Shown here: positions 35,374-43,497 of the stretch, piece after piece
How positions within the stretch are numbered: position 1 is the stretch's first letter
How the letters are laid out: every line of letters begins with the position of its first letter
Assembly: GCF_947503385.1 (NCBI RefSeq)
Contig: NZ_CANNDO010000002.1
Location: forward strand, 186,001 to 250,000
Origin: an uncultured Tateyamaria sp.
GTDB taxonomy: Bacteria; Pseudomonadota; Alphaproteobacteria; Rhodobacterales; Rhodobacteraceae
Direction: 5' to 3'
Length of the DNA: 64,000 nt
The notes under the pieces: model-generated
Told to the model about the DNA's origin: nothing
What the model saw: the letters and a program-made list of their open reading frames with translations, nothing else
Database searches by the model: none
Program-made: the position numbers and the translations under genes

Positions 35374-36249
35374 TCAGTTTTGCGGACGTGACGCGAGGTG
35401 CACCGCCACGTAGACCGCGGCTGCCGTCACAATCGCCATGCCCATCAAGCCCGCGATGCCGGGCAATTGGGCAAAAATCACCACGTCAAACAGCAGCGCC
35501 CAGATGAGGCTGGTGAAATCAAAGGGCGCAAGGGTGCTGATCGGGCTGCGCAGCACCGCCTCGTTCGCTGCGATATGCGCCAGCCCCCCCAACAGCCCCG
35601 CGACCACCAGCCAGAGCAATGCAGGCCCCGTCGTCTCCGCCCAGCCAAAGGGCAACGTCATCAGACCAACCACCGCCGAAGTAATGGCAAAATAGAACGC
35701 AATCGTCGCCGGACGTTCTGTGATCGTCATCCGTTTGGTGTGGACCCGGACAAAAGCCATCGTGACGGCATAGGCTAGGCCCGCCACAACACCGATCAGC
35801 GCGCCCTGCCCCGGACGCTCCAGCGCGTCCCACAACAGGCCCAACACGCCGCAAAATCCCGCTCCAACCGCCATATACAAACGCCAGCCGATCACCTCGT
35901 GCAGCCACAGCGCCGCAAGCGGCAGCACAAGGATCGGCGCCAGAAAGGCCAGCGCCTGCGCATTCGCCACCGGCAGGTAGGCCAGCGACACAAACGACAT
36001 CGCCATGGAGAACGCGCCAAACAACCCGCGGGTCAGATGCAGGCCCGGGCGCGCGGTCTGCAAGGCTTGCGGGAACTCGGACCGCAAAGCGGTGTAGATC
36101 ACGATCGGCACCAGCGCGATTACAGACCGCCAGAACATGATCTGGCCAATCGCGACGGTCTTGGCCGCCTCGTGTACTGCAGCGGACATGGCGGTGATCA
36201 GGAACGCGGCCAGCAGGCGGAGCCATATCCCATGCCGGACGTCAGTCAT
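35374..36249 (-). CDS. DMT-superfamily permease (EamA domains)
   Basis: A 291-residue transporter with ten transmembrane helices arranged as two EamA repeats, beginning HGIWLRLLAAFLITAMSAAV. It resembles RhaT/YdcZ-type and S-adenosylmethionine-uptake-like permeases of roseobacters (FWRSVIALVPIVIY, LAFLAPILVLPLAALWLHE). The cargo cannot be told from the sequence. ATG 36249 (MTDVRH) is chosen; an in-frame ATG at 36294 exists. An sRNA-like terminator ends about 60 bases upstream of its start. Confidence 0.82.
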   Translation of the reverse strand: MTDVRHGIWLRLLAAFLITAMSAAVHEAAKTVAIGQIMFWRSVIALVPIVIYTALRSEFPQALQTARPGLHLTRGLFGAFSMAMSFVSLAYLPVANAQALAFLAPILVLPLAALWLHEVIGWRLYMAVGAGFCGVLGLLWDALERPGQGALIGVVAGLAYAVTMAFVRVHTKRMTITERPATIAFYFAITSAVVGLMTLPFGWAETTGPALLWLVVAGLLGGLAHIAANEAVLRSPISTLAPFDFTSLIWALLFDVVIFAQLPGIAGLMGMAIVTAAAVYVAVHLASRPQN

Positions 36250-36310
36250 GTCGCGGTTTCCGATCCCGTGTGCTTGCCCGATTTCCGGGCCCACCGATTG
36301 CGCAACGTGC

Positions 36311-36388
36311 CAAAAAAAAACGCCAGCACGAAGCTGGCGTTAAGTTATTGAGGCAGGTTTCATACAGGCAAGAAACCTATCGAGCAGT
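36311..36388 (-). ncRNA. Candidate orphan small RNA
   Basis: On the minus strand a promoter (36395-36424) is followed by about 78 transcribed bases that fold into two hairpins. The first has a seven-base-pair stem (AGGTTTC/GAAACCT, 36355-36378) with a ten-base loop. A single-stranded GCCTCAATAACTT follows, then a nine-base-pair stem with a TTCGT loop (AACGCCAGC, 36319-36341) and a run of T residues down to 36312. This is the build of an Hfq-dependent sRNA ending in an intrinsic terminator. No reading frame fits inside it. Confidence 0.6.
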
Positions 36389-36394
36389 GCCCTC

Positions 36395-36424
36395 TTTATA
36401 CGCAAACCCGCCCGAAGAGTCCAA
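36395..36424 (-). promoter_or_regulatory. Predicted sigma-70 promoter of the small RNA
   Basis: Minus-strand TTGGAC (36419-36424) and TATAAA (36395-36400) are 18 bases apart and match the consensus at 5 of 6 and 5 of 6 positions. The expected transcription start is near 36388. Confidence 0.55.
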
Positions 36425-36503
36425 GCTAAAAGTTTGATAATGCGTAAATGTCCTGACGCCGCTAAGGTTAACAAAACAAGGGCTATGAGGGATTGTTGCC
36501 AAA

Positions 36504-38333
36504 ATGGAGCAGGATTTTTTCCAAATCAAACGCCGCCCCCTGGCGGGGCTCAGCGCGATTCTGAGCGCGGTGCTTTTGACGGCGGGAATGGCGCAGGCGG
36601 ACCCGGCACATGGCATAGCTATGTATGGTGCACCGCAACTTCCACAGGATTTTGTGTCCCTGCCCCACGCCAATCCGGACGCGCCAAAGGGCGGGGCGAT
36701 CACGCTGGCCAACACCGGCAGTTTTGATTCGCTCAACCCCTACATCCAGAAGGGCAACGTGCCTTGGCAGCTGCGCTTTTTGACCCACGAAAGCCTGATG
36801 GGTCGCAACCGGGGCGAACCCTTTGCGCTCTATGGTCTGCTGGCCGAATCGATTGAGACGGACGAGGACCGCACATGGGTCGAATTCACCCTGCGCGAAG
36901 AGGCCCGATTCTCTGACGGCAGCCCGGTCACGGTTGAGGATGTCATCTGGTCCTACGAAACGCTTGGCACCCAAGGGCATGGCCGCTACCGCAGCCTCTG
37001 GACCCAGATCGAAACGCTGGAACAAACCGGTCCACGGTCGGTCAGGTTCACCTTCAACGCCGACAACCGCGAACTGGCCTTGCTGGCCGGGATGCGTCCG
37101 ATCCTGCAAAAAGCACAATGGGAGGGCAAAGACTTTGCCGCGGCAGGCATCGCCGATGTGCCCATGGGCACCGGCCCTTATGTGATCAGCGATTACGAGG
37201 CCGCGCGCGGCGTAACGCTCACCCGCAACCCGGATTATTGGGGCGCGGATTTGAACTTTCGCCGGGGGACGTTCAACTTTGACGAAATCACCATCGATTT
37301 CTACGGCGACGGCGATGTGGTTCTCGAAGCGTTTAAGGCCGGTGACGTGTCCGCAATCCGCGAATTCAACGCGGAAAACTGGGCCAGCGGGTATGATTTC
37401 CCCCGCGTGGACAGTCGCGCGGTCATAAAATCCGAGATCCCGCACCAGAAACCGTCAGGCATCACCGGCTTTGTGATGAACACGCGCAAGGCCCCGTTTG
37501 ACGACTGGCGTGTGCGCGAGGCGCTGATCACCGCGTTCAATTTCGAATATATCAACGACACGCTCACAGGCGGCGCGCAGCCGCGCATCACCTCGTATTT
37601 CTCAAACTCGCCGCTGGCGATGGAACCGGGGGCCGCCACGGGGCGCGTGGCCGAATTGCTCGCCCCGTTCAACGGCAAGGTGCTGCCCGGCGTCATGGAA
37701 GGCTACACGCTGCCCGAAAGCGACGGCTCCTTGCGCAACCGGCGCGGGCTGCGCCGCGCGCTGGTATTGATGGAAGACGCCGGCTGGACACCGCAGGACG
37801 GCACGCTGCGCAATGCCGAAGGGGATGCGATGGCGTTCACCATCCTGCTGGATCAGAACAATTCCGAACACCGGGCCATTGCCGATCTGTATATGCAGGG
37901 GCTCGAACAGTTGGGCATCGACGTGTCCGTCGAACTGGTGGACGGCGCGCAATTCACCGCGCGCACTGGCACCTACGATTTCGATATGACCTATCACCGC
38001 CGCGCCATGTCGCTCAGCCCCGGCAACGAACAGTATTTCTACTGGGGGTCCAAGGCCGCGGATGAGGACGGAACGCCCAACCTGATGGGGGCCAAAGATC
38101 CGGCGATTGATGCGATGATCAGCGCAATGCTGACCGCGACAACCCGTGACGACAGTATCGCGGCCACCCGCGCGCTTGACCGTCTGCTGACCGCAGGGCG
38201 CTATGTGGTGCCGTTCTGGCAGTTCACGGCAGGGCGCATCGCCCACGTGGCCGAGATGAAATACCCCGAAACATTGCCAATCTATGGCGACGGCCCGGAC
38301 TGGATGCCGCAGTTCTGGTGGTACGAAGAATAA
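36504..38333 (+). CDS. ABC transporter peptide-type substrate-binding protein (YejA-like)
   Basis: A 609-residue periplasmic binding protein of family 5. A signal peptide (PLAGLSAILSAVLLTAGMAQAD) is followed by HGIAMYGAPQLPQDFVSLPHANPDAPKGG, the conserved start of YejA/oligopeptide-type proteins, and by PNPDYWGADL-like TRNPDYWGADLNFRRG and YFSNSPLAM. YejA binds peptides such as microcin C in other bacteria. No permease or ATPase gene follows, so it must work with transport parts encoded elsewhere or act as an orphan receptor. Confidence 0.9.
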   Translation: MEQDFFQIKRRPLAGLSAILSAVLLTAGMAQADPAHGIAMYGAPQLPQDFVSLPHANPDAPKGGAITLANTGSFDSLNPYIQKGNVPWQLRFLTHESLMGRNRGEPFALYGLLAESIETDEDRTWVEFTLREEARFSDGSPVTVEDVIWSYETLGTQGHGRYRSLWTQIETLEQTGPRSVRFTFNADNRELALLAGMRPILQKAQWEGKDFAAAGIADVPMGTGPYVISDYEAARGVTLTRNPDYWGADLNFRRGTFNFDEITIDFYGDGDVVLEAFKAGDVSAIREFNAENWASGYDFPRVDSRAVIKSEIPHQKPSGITGFVMNTRKAPFDDWRVREALITAFNFEYINDTLTGGAQPRITSYFSNSPLAMEPGAATGRVAELLAPFNGKVLPGVMEGYTLPESDGSLRNRRGLRRALVLMEDAGWTPQDGTLRNAEGDAMAFTILLDQNNSEHRAIADLYMQGLEQLGIDVSVELVDGAQFTARTGTYDFDMTYHRRAMSLSPGNEQYFYWGSKAADEDGTPNLMGAKDPAIDAMISAMLTATTRDDSIAATRALDRLLTAGRYVVPFWQFTAGRIAHVAEMKYPETLPIYGDGPDWMPQFWWYEE

Positions 38334-38337
38334 CTCC

Positions 38338-38988
38338 ATGCTTCGCAAACTGGTTGCCGAAGGGTTGGGCACCGCCCTGTTGCTGACAGGTGTCATTGGT
38401 TCGGGCATTATGGGCGAGGCTCTGGCCGGTGGCACCGTTGCGATTGCATTGCTGGCCAATGCCATTGCAACCGGTTGCATCCTCTATTGCATCATCACCG
38501 TTCTGGGACCGATTTCAGGCGCACATTTCAATCCTGCCGTGACGCTCGCCTTTGCCCTGCGGGGCGAGATCGATCCGCGCAGGGCTGCCGCTTATGTGGC
38601 GGTTCAGGCGGTGGGCGCGATCTTGGGCGTTTGGGCAACGCACGCGATGTTCGATCTGCCGATCCTGCAACTGAGTGAAACGATGCAGCGCGCCGGCCCG
38701 GCACAATGGTGGTCCGAGGCGGTCGCAACCTTTGGTCTGCTGTTTGTGATCTTTGGCGGGCTCAAGGCGCGGCCCGACGCGGTGCCGGTTCTGGTGGCGC
38801 TTTACATCACGGGGGCCTATTGGTTCACCGCGTCGACCAGCTTTGCCAATCCGGCGGTGACACTGGCGCGCGGATTTTCCGACACGTTTGCGGGCATCTA
38901 TCCCGGACACATCGCGGCGTTTGTGCTTGTTCAATGTGCGGTGGCGGCCGTGTCGGTGCGACCGTTGCGCCGACTGTTCCAGTATTAG
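38338..38988 (+). CDS. Aquaporin / MIP family channel
   Basis: A 216-residue membrane channel with six helices and both signature loops: HFNPAVTLAFALRG and SFANPAVTLARGF. The start MLRKLVAEGLGTALLLTGVIGSG is typical for bacterial MIPs. The residues after the second NPA do not clearly decide between water, glycerol and metalloid transport; in roseobacters similar channels often lie with arsenic genes, but none is near. It begins five bases after the binding-protein gene. Confidence 0.9.
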   Translation: MLRKLVAEGLGTALLLTGVIGSGIMGEALAGGTVAIALLANAIATGCILYCIITVLGPISGAHFNPAVTLAFALRGEIDPRRAAAYVAVQAVGAILGVWATHAMFDLPILQLSETMQRAGPAQWWSEAVATFGLLFVIFGGLKARPDAVPVLVALYITGAYWFTASTSFANPAVTLARGFSDTFAGIYPGHIAAFVLVQCAVAAVSVRPLRRLFQY

Positions 38989-39089
38989 GTTGCCCTGTCA
39001 CCGAATTGTTATAGTTTACGCCGCGTGGGAATGATCTGCCGGGGGTGTCTGGCGGAGTATCGCAAAAAACCGATTTCGGGGGACCTGCC

Positions 39090-39305
39090 ATGAGCTGGAG
39101 TGATCTCACGCGCGACTGGGCCAGCAGCTATTCTGCGCTGCGGAACGAATTTCCGCACCTTGAACCCAGCGCCATGCCGTTTCTCAAAGCGGATCAGGAC
39201 CGGTTCGAAAGCTATCTCGCTGCAACGCACGACATGTCTCTGAAAGAGGCGCGCGCCGCATTTGACGCCTTTCTTGATCGTCGCAAGGGCCGCCAGTCGG
39301 CCTGA
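39090..39305 (+). CDS. Conserved small hypothetical protein
   Basis: A 71-residue acidic-basic helical protein (MSWSDLTRDWASSYSALRNEFPHLEPSAM, then KADQDRFESYLAATHDMSLKEAR). GGGGGA lies five bases before the ATG. It has the look of a conserved Rhodobacteraceae protein but no known function. Its stop codon lies in a hairpin shared with the convergent regulator gene. Confidence 0.7.
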   Translation: MSWSDLTRDWASSYSALRNEFPHLEPSAMPFLKADQDRFESYLAATHDMSLKEARAAFDAFLDRRKGRQSA

Positions 39306-39314
39306 GGTCAGGCC
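39299..39314. terminator. Hairpin formed by two convergent stop codons
   Basis: GGCCTGA and TCAGGCC pair with a two-base loop. Each arm contains the TGA of one of the two convergent genes, which are separated by two bases. There is no T run, so it is a possible bidirectional barrier. Confidence 0.35.
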
Positions 39315-39931
39315 AGCGACGTCACCCAAAGGATCGTCGCATCCTCATCGCTCATCGAAATGACATTGTGCCCCATCGTGGCGTCGTAATAGGCGCTGTC
39401 GCCTCGACGCATTTCCACCGGTTCGTAAAATTCGGTGTACAAAAGCACGACACCCGTCAGCACATACAGGAATTCCTCGCCATCGTGGCGGACCCAGCCG
39501 TCAAACTCTTCCATTGTGCGGGCGCGCACGCGGGCGCGGTATGGCAGCATCGTCTTTTTGGTCAGCGCCTCTGCCAGCAACTCGTGCTCGTAAGTGGCGG
39601 TGGCCTGCGCGTTGCCCTCGCCCGACTTGGTCATGACCATGCGCCCGTTGATCTGTCCCTTTTCCGGCGGGGTGAACAACTGCGGCACGGAAATCTCAAG
39701 ACCCACGGCCAGTTTTTTGAGCGCCTCGTAGGTCGGCGACATCTGACCGTTTTCGATCTTGGAAAGGGTCGACCGGGCCAAGCCCGCCTGCCCCGCCGCC
39801 TGTTCCAGCGTCCAGTCACGGGCCTTGCGCAATTCACGCACCCGCGCGCCCAGATCCAGCGGTTCGGACGCCTCATTCTGCCCGCCAGCGCGGGCAATCT
39901 GGATCAACGACTTGGGATCTTTGCCTTGCAT
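39308..39931 (-). CDS. XRE-family regulator with C-terminal cupin domain
   Basis: A 207-residue transcription factor. The HTH covers about residues 28-85 (RVRELRKARDWTLEQAAGQAGLARSTLSKIENGQMSPTYE in several parts) and a cupin occupies 120-205 (WVRHDGEEFLYVLTGVVLLYTE, then MRRGDSAYYDATMGHNVIS). Regulators of this class (PuuR/SutR type) sense small molecules such as polyamines, amino acids or sulfur compounds. ATG 39931 has AGAGGACG upstream. It is divergent from an AMP ligase gene, which may be its target. Confidence 0.9.
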   Translation of the reverse strand: MQGKDPKSLIQIARAGGQNEASEPLDLGARVRELRKARDWTLEQAAGQAGLARSTLSKIENGQMSPTYEALKKLAVGLEISVPQLFTPPEKGQINGRMVMTKSGEGNAQATATYEHELLAEALTKKTMLPYRARVRARTMEEFDGWVRHDGEEFLYVLTGVVLLYTEFYEPVEMRRGDSAYYDATMGHNVISMSDEDATILWVTSLA

Positions 39932-39996
39932 GACGTCCTCTATAGGCGGGCGCCAGCGGGCTTGCAACGGTACGCGCAGACGTCTAGCGAGGCGTC

Positions 39997-41523
39997 ATGC
40001 TGAGCCTTTTTGACAGCGGCCCATTCCAACCCTGCCCGGCTCCGTTCAACCTCGCCGGTCACGTGCTTGCACGTGCCGACGCGTTGGGCGGCAAGACGGC
40101 TGTCGCCGTTATCGGCGCGGGTGAGCCTGAGACGCTCAGTTATGCCGAACTGTTGGCAGCGGTTCTGGGCACGGCGGGTGGGTTCAAAACGGCAGGGTTC
40201 AGGCCCGGTGACCGTGTGCTGATGCGCCTCGGAAATACGCTCGATTTTCCGATTGCCTATCTTGGCGCGCTGGCGGGCGGGCTTGTGCCGGTGCCAACCT
40301 CATCGGCGCTCACTGAACCCGAGGTGGCCCGTATCGTGGCCGAATTGCGCCCGCGTGTCATCCTGCACGACCCGGATGTGGCCACCGCAACCGGCGCACC
40401 CCATATGGGCGTCCACACGCTGCGCGCCCTGCGCACCCATGCGCCGGGCAAGGTGCATCTGAGCGATCCCAACCGGCTTGGCTATATCGTTTACACCTCC
40501 GGCACGTCCGGCCAGCCGCGCGCCGTGGGTCATGCCCACCGGGCGATCTGGGCCCGCCAGATGATGTTTCAGCATTGGTACGGACTGTCCGAGACCGACG
40601 TGATCCTGCACGCCGGTGCCTTTAACTGGACCTACACGCTGGGCACCGGACTGATGGACCCGTGGACCGTTGGCGCCACCGCACTGATCCCCGCGCCGGG
40701 TACCAAACCCGAAGCCTTGGGTGATCTGCTGCGCCGACATGACGCCACCCTTTTTGCCGCCGCGCCGGGGGTGTACCGCCAGATGCTGGAACGGGGGGCG
40801 TTGCCAACCCTGCCCCGCTTGCGCCATGGGCTGAGCGCAGGAGAAAAGATGCCGTCCGCGCTGCACGCCCGCTGGAGCAAGGCCACTGGCACCCCGATCT
40901 ACGAGGCCTATGGCATGTCCGAATGTTCGACCTTCATATCCTCGTCGCCGGGCACCCCTTGCACCGACACCGCACTGGGACGACCGCAACCGGGGCGCAA
41001 GGTGGCCATTCTCGGCTCCGAGGGGCCTGTGCCCGTGGGCACCAGTGGCACCATCGCGGTCCACCGGGACGATCCGGGCCTGATGCTCGAATATCTGAAC
41101 GCGCCGGACGAGACGGCTGACAAGTATCAGGGCGACTGGTTCCTGACCGGCGATACCGGCCAGATGAACGCGGCCGGCGAGATCACCTATCTGGGACGCA
41201 GCGACGACATGATGAATGCAGGCGGGTTCCGCGTCTCGCCGGTGGAGGTCGAGATGGTCGTGGCCAACGCACCGGGCGTGGCCTCCTGCGGAGTGGCCGA
41301 GGTTGAGCTGGCACCGGGCAAACGGATCATCGTTGCGTTCTATACCGGGCGCGAAGCCACGGATGAGACGGTTCTGCATGATCATGCCGCCGCGCGGCTG
41401 GCGCGCTACAAACAACCGCGCGCCTATGTCCACTTGCCTCTGTTGCCGCTAGGGCCCAATGGCAAACTTGTCCGCCGCCGCCTGCACCAATTCTGGCCGA
41501 AATCAAGAAAGACACCCTCATGA
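39997..41523 (+). CDS. AMP-dependent ligase, benzoate/acyl-CoA ligase type
   Basis: A 508-residue adenylate-forming enzyme. The P-loop motif is YIVYTSGTSGQPRAVGHAHR, then YEAYGMSECSTFISS, FLTGDTGQMNAAGEITYLGRSDDMMNAGGFRVSP and, near the end, PLGPNGKLVRRRL with the expected acylation lysine. The A8 region and overall length recall benzoate-type CoA ligases, but the substrate is not settled. The ATG follows GCGAGGCG. The gene overlaps the DsbA-like gene by four bases. Confidence 0.85.
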   Translation: MLSLFDSGPFQPCPAPFNLAGHVLARADALGGKTAVAVIGAGEPETLSYAELLAAVLGTAGGFKTAGFRPGDRVLMRLGNTLDFPIAYLGALAGGLVPVPTSSALTEPEVARIVAELRPRVILHDPDVATATGAPHMGVHTLRALRTHAPGKVHLSDPNRLGYIVYTSGTSGQPRAVGHAHRAIWARQMMFQHWYGLSETDVILHAGAFNWTYTLGTGLMDPWTVGATALIPAPGTKPEALGDLLRRHDATLFAAAPGVYRQMLERGALPTLPRLRHGLSAGEKMPSALHARWSKATGTPIYEAYGMSECSTFISSSPGTPCTDTALGRPQPGRKVAILGSEGPVPVGTSGTIAVHRDDPGLMLEYLNAPDETADKYQGDWFLTGDTGQMNAAGEITYLGRSDDMMNAGGFRVSPVEVEMVVANAPGVASCGVAEVELAPGKRIIVAFYTGREATDETVLHDHAAARLARYKQPRAYVHLPLLPLGPNGKLVRRRLHQFWPKSRKTPS

Positions 41524-42164
41524 CAGACGCCATCAAACTTGACATCATGTCCGACCCGATCTGCCCTTGGTGCTATATCGGCAAGGCGCATCTGGACCGG
41601 GCGCTGGCGGCGCATCCTGACCATCCCTTTGTCATTGAATGGCATCCATTCCAGTTGAACCCCGACATACCGCCCGAAGGCATGGACCGTCGCGCCTATC
41701 TGGAGGCCAAGTTTGGCGGCAAGGACGGCGCGGTGCGCGCCTATGCGCCCGTGGTCGAGAACGCGGAAAAGGCGGGGCTCAAGATTGACTTTGAGGGGAT
41801 GCAGCGCACGCCCAACACGCTGGACGCACATCGGCTGATCCACTGGGCCGGGATCGAGGGCAAGCAGACGGCGGCGGTATCGGCCCTGTTCAAAGCCTAT
41901 TTCGTCGAGGCGCGCGATATTGGCGATCAAGAGGTGCTGGCCGACATCGCGGACGGCATTGGCATGGATGCGAGCGTTGTGCTGCGCCTGCTGGGGTCGG
42001 ATGCGGACCGTGATGACATTGCGGCGCGCGATGCGCACAGCCGGTCGATGGGTGTGAATTCAGTGCCCACATTCATTGTCGCCCAACAGCACGCGGTGCC
42101 CGGCGCGCAGCCGCCCGAATTGTGGGCCAAAGTCATTGCCGAACTGACCCAGACCGAGGATTGA
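41520..42164 (+). CDS. DsbA-family oxidoreductase (FrnE-like)
   Basis: A 214-residue thioredoxin-fold protein without signal peptide. The active site is DPICPWCYIGK, a CPWC pair at residues 15-18, followed by the helical insertion of the FrnE/DsbA family and a cis-proline region near GVNSVPTFIVAQQHAVPGAQP. Cytosolic members act as disulfide isomerases or glutathione-dependent isomerases in aromatic degradation. The ATGA overlap with the AMP ligase suggests that both take part in the same catabolic route. Confidence 0.92.
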   Translation: MTDAIKLDIMSDPICPWCYIGKAHLDRALAAHPDHPFVIEWHPFQLNPDIPPEGMDRRAYLEAKFGGKDGAVRAYAPVVENAEKAGLKIDFEGMQRTPNTLDAHRLIHWAGIEGKQTAAVSALFKAYFVEARDIGDQEVLADIADGIGMDASVVLRLLGSDADRDDIAARDAHSRSMGVNSVPTFIVAQQHAVPGAQPPELWAKVIAELTQTED

Positions 42165-42264
42165 TCACGTTTTGAGCCGCGGGCCGTTGATCGCGTAAAA
42201 TTCAACCAGCGGTCGTTGCCATTCCTGTAACACGTCGCCAATATGACGTTCAGTCGCGTCAGCG

Positions 42265-43497
42265 ATGCGGACATCAGGAAAGCGCGTGACCAAACCGGCA
42301 AAACAGAAGGTGGGCAAAGTCGAATTCATCGCCTTGATGGCAATGATGTTCGCCACAATCGCGTTTTCCATCGACGCAATGTTGCCAGTTTTGCCCGACA
42401 TCGCGGCGGATATCGCACCGGGTGGCACGGCGCAGGCCGCCTTGATCCTCACGTTTTTTGTCGTTGGAATGGGACTGGGCACGTTTTTTATGGGACCGCT
42501 GTCGGACGCATGGGGGCGCAAGCCGGTGCTCTATCTGGGGCTGGGCATCTACGCGCTTGGGTCCGTGCTCAGCTGGGCGGCACCCACGCTCGAAATGATG
42601 CTGGCCGCGCGGGTTTTGCAGGGGTTGGGCGCAGCGGGGCCACGGGTCGTGTCTGCGGCAATCATCCGCGATCTTTATTCAGGGCGGCACATGGCCTCTA
42701 TCCTGTCGCTGACGATGATGGTGTTCTTGCTGGTGCCCGGTATTGCGCCGCTGATGGGTGCGCTGATTGCCGATGCGTTTGGCTGGCGTGCGATTTTTGC
42801 CGCTTTTCTCATCTTTGGCGTTGTTCTTTTCCTGTGGTTCGGTCTGCGCATGTCCGAAACCTTACCGCCGCAGAACCGCCGCCCCCTGCGTTGGCCGCTG
42901 ATCGTGGATGCCGTTCGACAGATGGTGGTCCATCCCACCGTGCGCCTGTCAATCATCGTGCAAACGCTGATGATGAGCATCCTGTTTTCGATCCTCACCA
43001 TGGTGCAGCCGATCTTTGAAATCGCATTCGACCGGGCAGACACCTTTCCCTACTGGTTCGGCGCAATTGCGGTTGCGTCCGGCGTGTCCAGCCTGCTGAA
43101 CGCTGCCATTGTCGGCAGGTTCGGGATGCGCCGTCTGGTGACGTGGGCGCTGGCCGTGCAAGTGATCGTGTCGAGCCTTTTTGTCCTGTACCTCGTGGCC
43201 GACTTGCCGGGCGTGTTTGCCGTCTATCTGGTCTGGCAGTGGGGTGTGATGTTTCAGGCCGGGCTAACGGTCGCCAACCTCAACGCCATCGCGATGGAGC
43301 CGATGGGCCACATCGCCGGTATGGCCGCTTCGGTGATTGGCGCCTTGTCCACCGTTCTGGGTGCGCTGATCGCGTCGCCCGTGGGCCTGCTCTTTGACGG
43401 GACACCGTTGCCTCTGGTCGCCCTTGTCCTGATCTTCTGCGTCACGGCCTCTGTGCTGATGCAGTTGATGCGCCGGGCAGAGGCGGCACTGGCCTAG
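42265..43497 (+). CDS. MFS multidrug exporter, Bcr/CflA family
   Basis: A 410-residue transporter with twelve transmembrane helices. The family hallmark is in the first helices: FSIDAMLPVLPDIAADI, then the loop FFMGPLSDAWGRKPVLYLGL. VLQGLGAAGPRVVSAAIIRDLYSG is the typical motif of drug:H+ antiporters of the Bcr type. It has no TolC-type partner nearby, as expected for a single-component pump. It ends convergent with mfd, overlapping by four bases. Confidence 0.92.
   Translation: MRTSGKRVTKPAKQKVGKVEFIALMAMMFATIAFSIDAMLPVLPDIAADIAPGGTAQAALILTFFVVGMGLGTFFMGPLSDAWGRKPVLYLGLGIYALGSVLSWAAPTLEMMLAARVLQGLGAAGPRVVSAAIIRDLYSGRHMASILSLTMMVFLLVPGIAPLMGALIADAFGWRAIFAAFLIFGVVLFLWFGLRMSETLPPQNRRPLRWPLIVDAVRQMVVHPTVRLSIIVQTLMMSILFSILTMVQPIFEIAFDRADTFPYWFGAIAVASGVSSLLNAAIVGRFGMRRLVTWALAVQVIVSSLFVLYLVADLPGVFAVYLVWQWGVMFQAGLTVANLNAIAMEPMGHIAGMAASVIGALSTVLGALIASPVGLLFDGTPLPLVALVLIFCVTASVLMQLMRRAEAALA

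Noticed and set aside
36319-36341. Terminator belonging to the DMT exporter gene
   Set aside because: The hairpin and T run point to the minus strand but lie upstream of the exporter start, so it ends a transcript that begins further right, namely the proposed small RNA.
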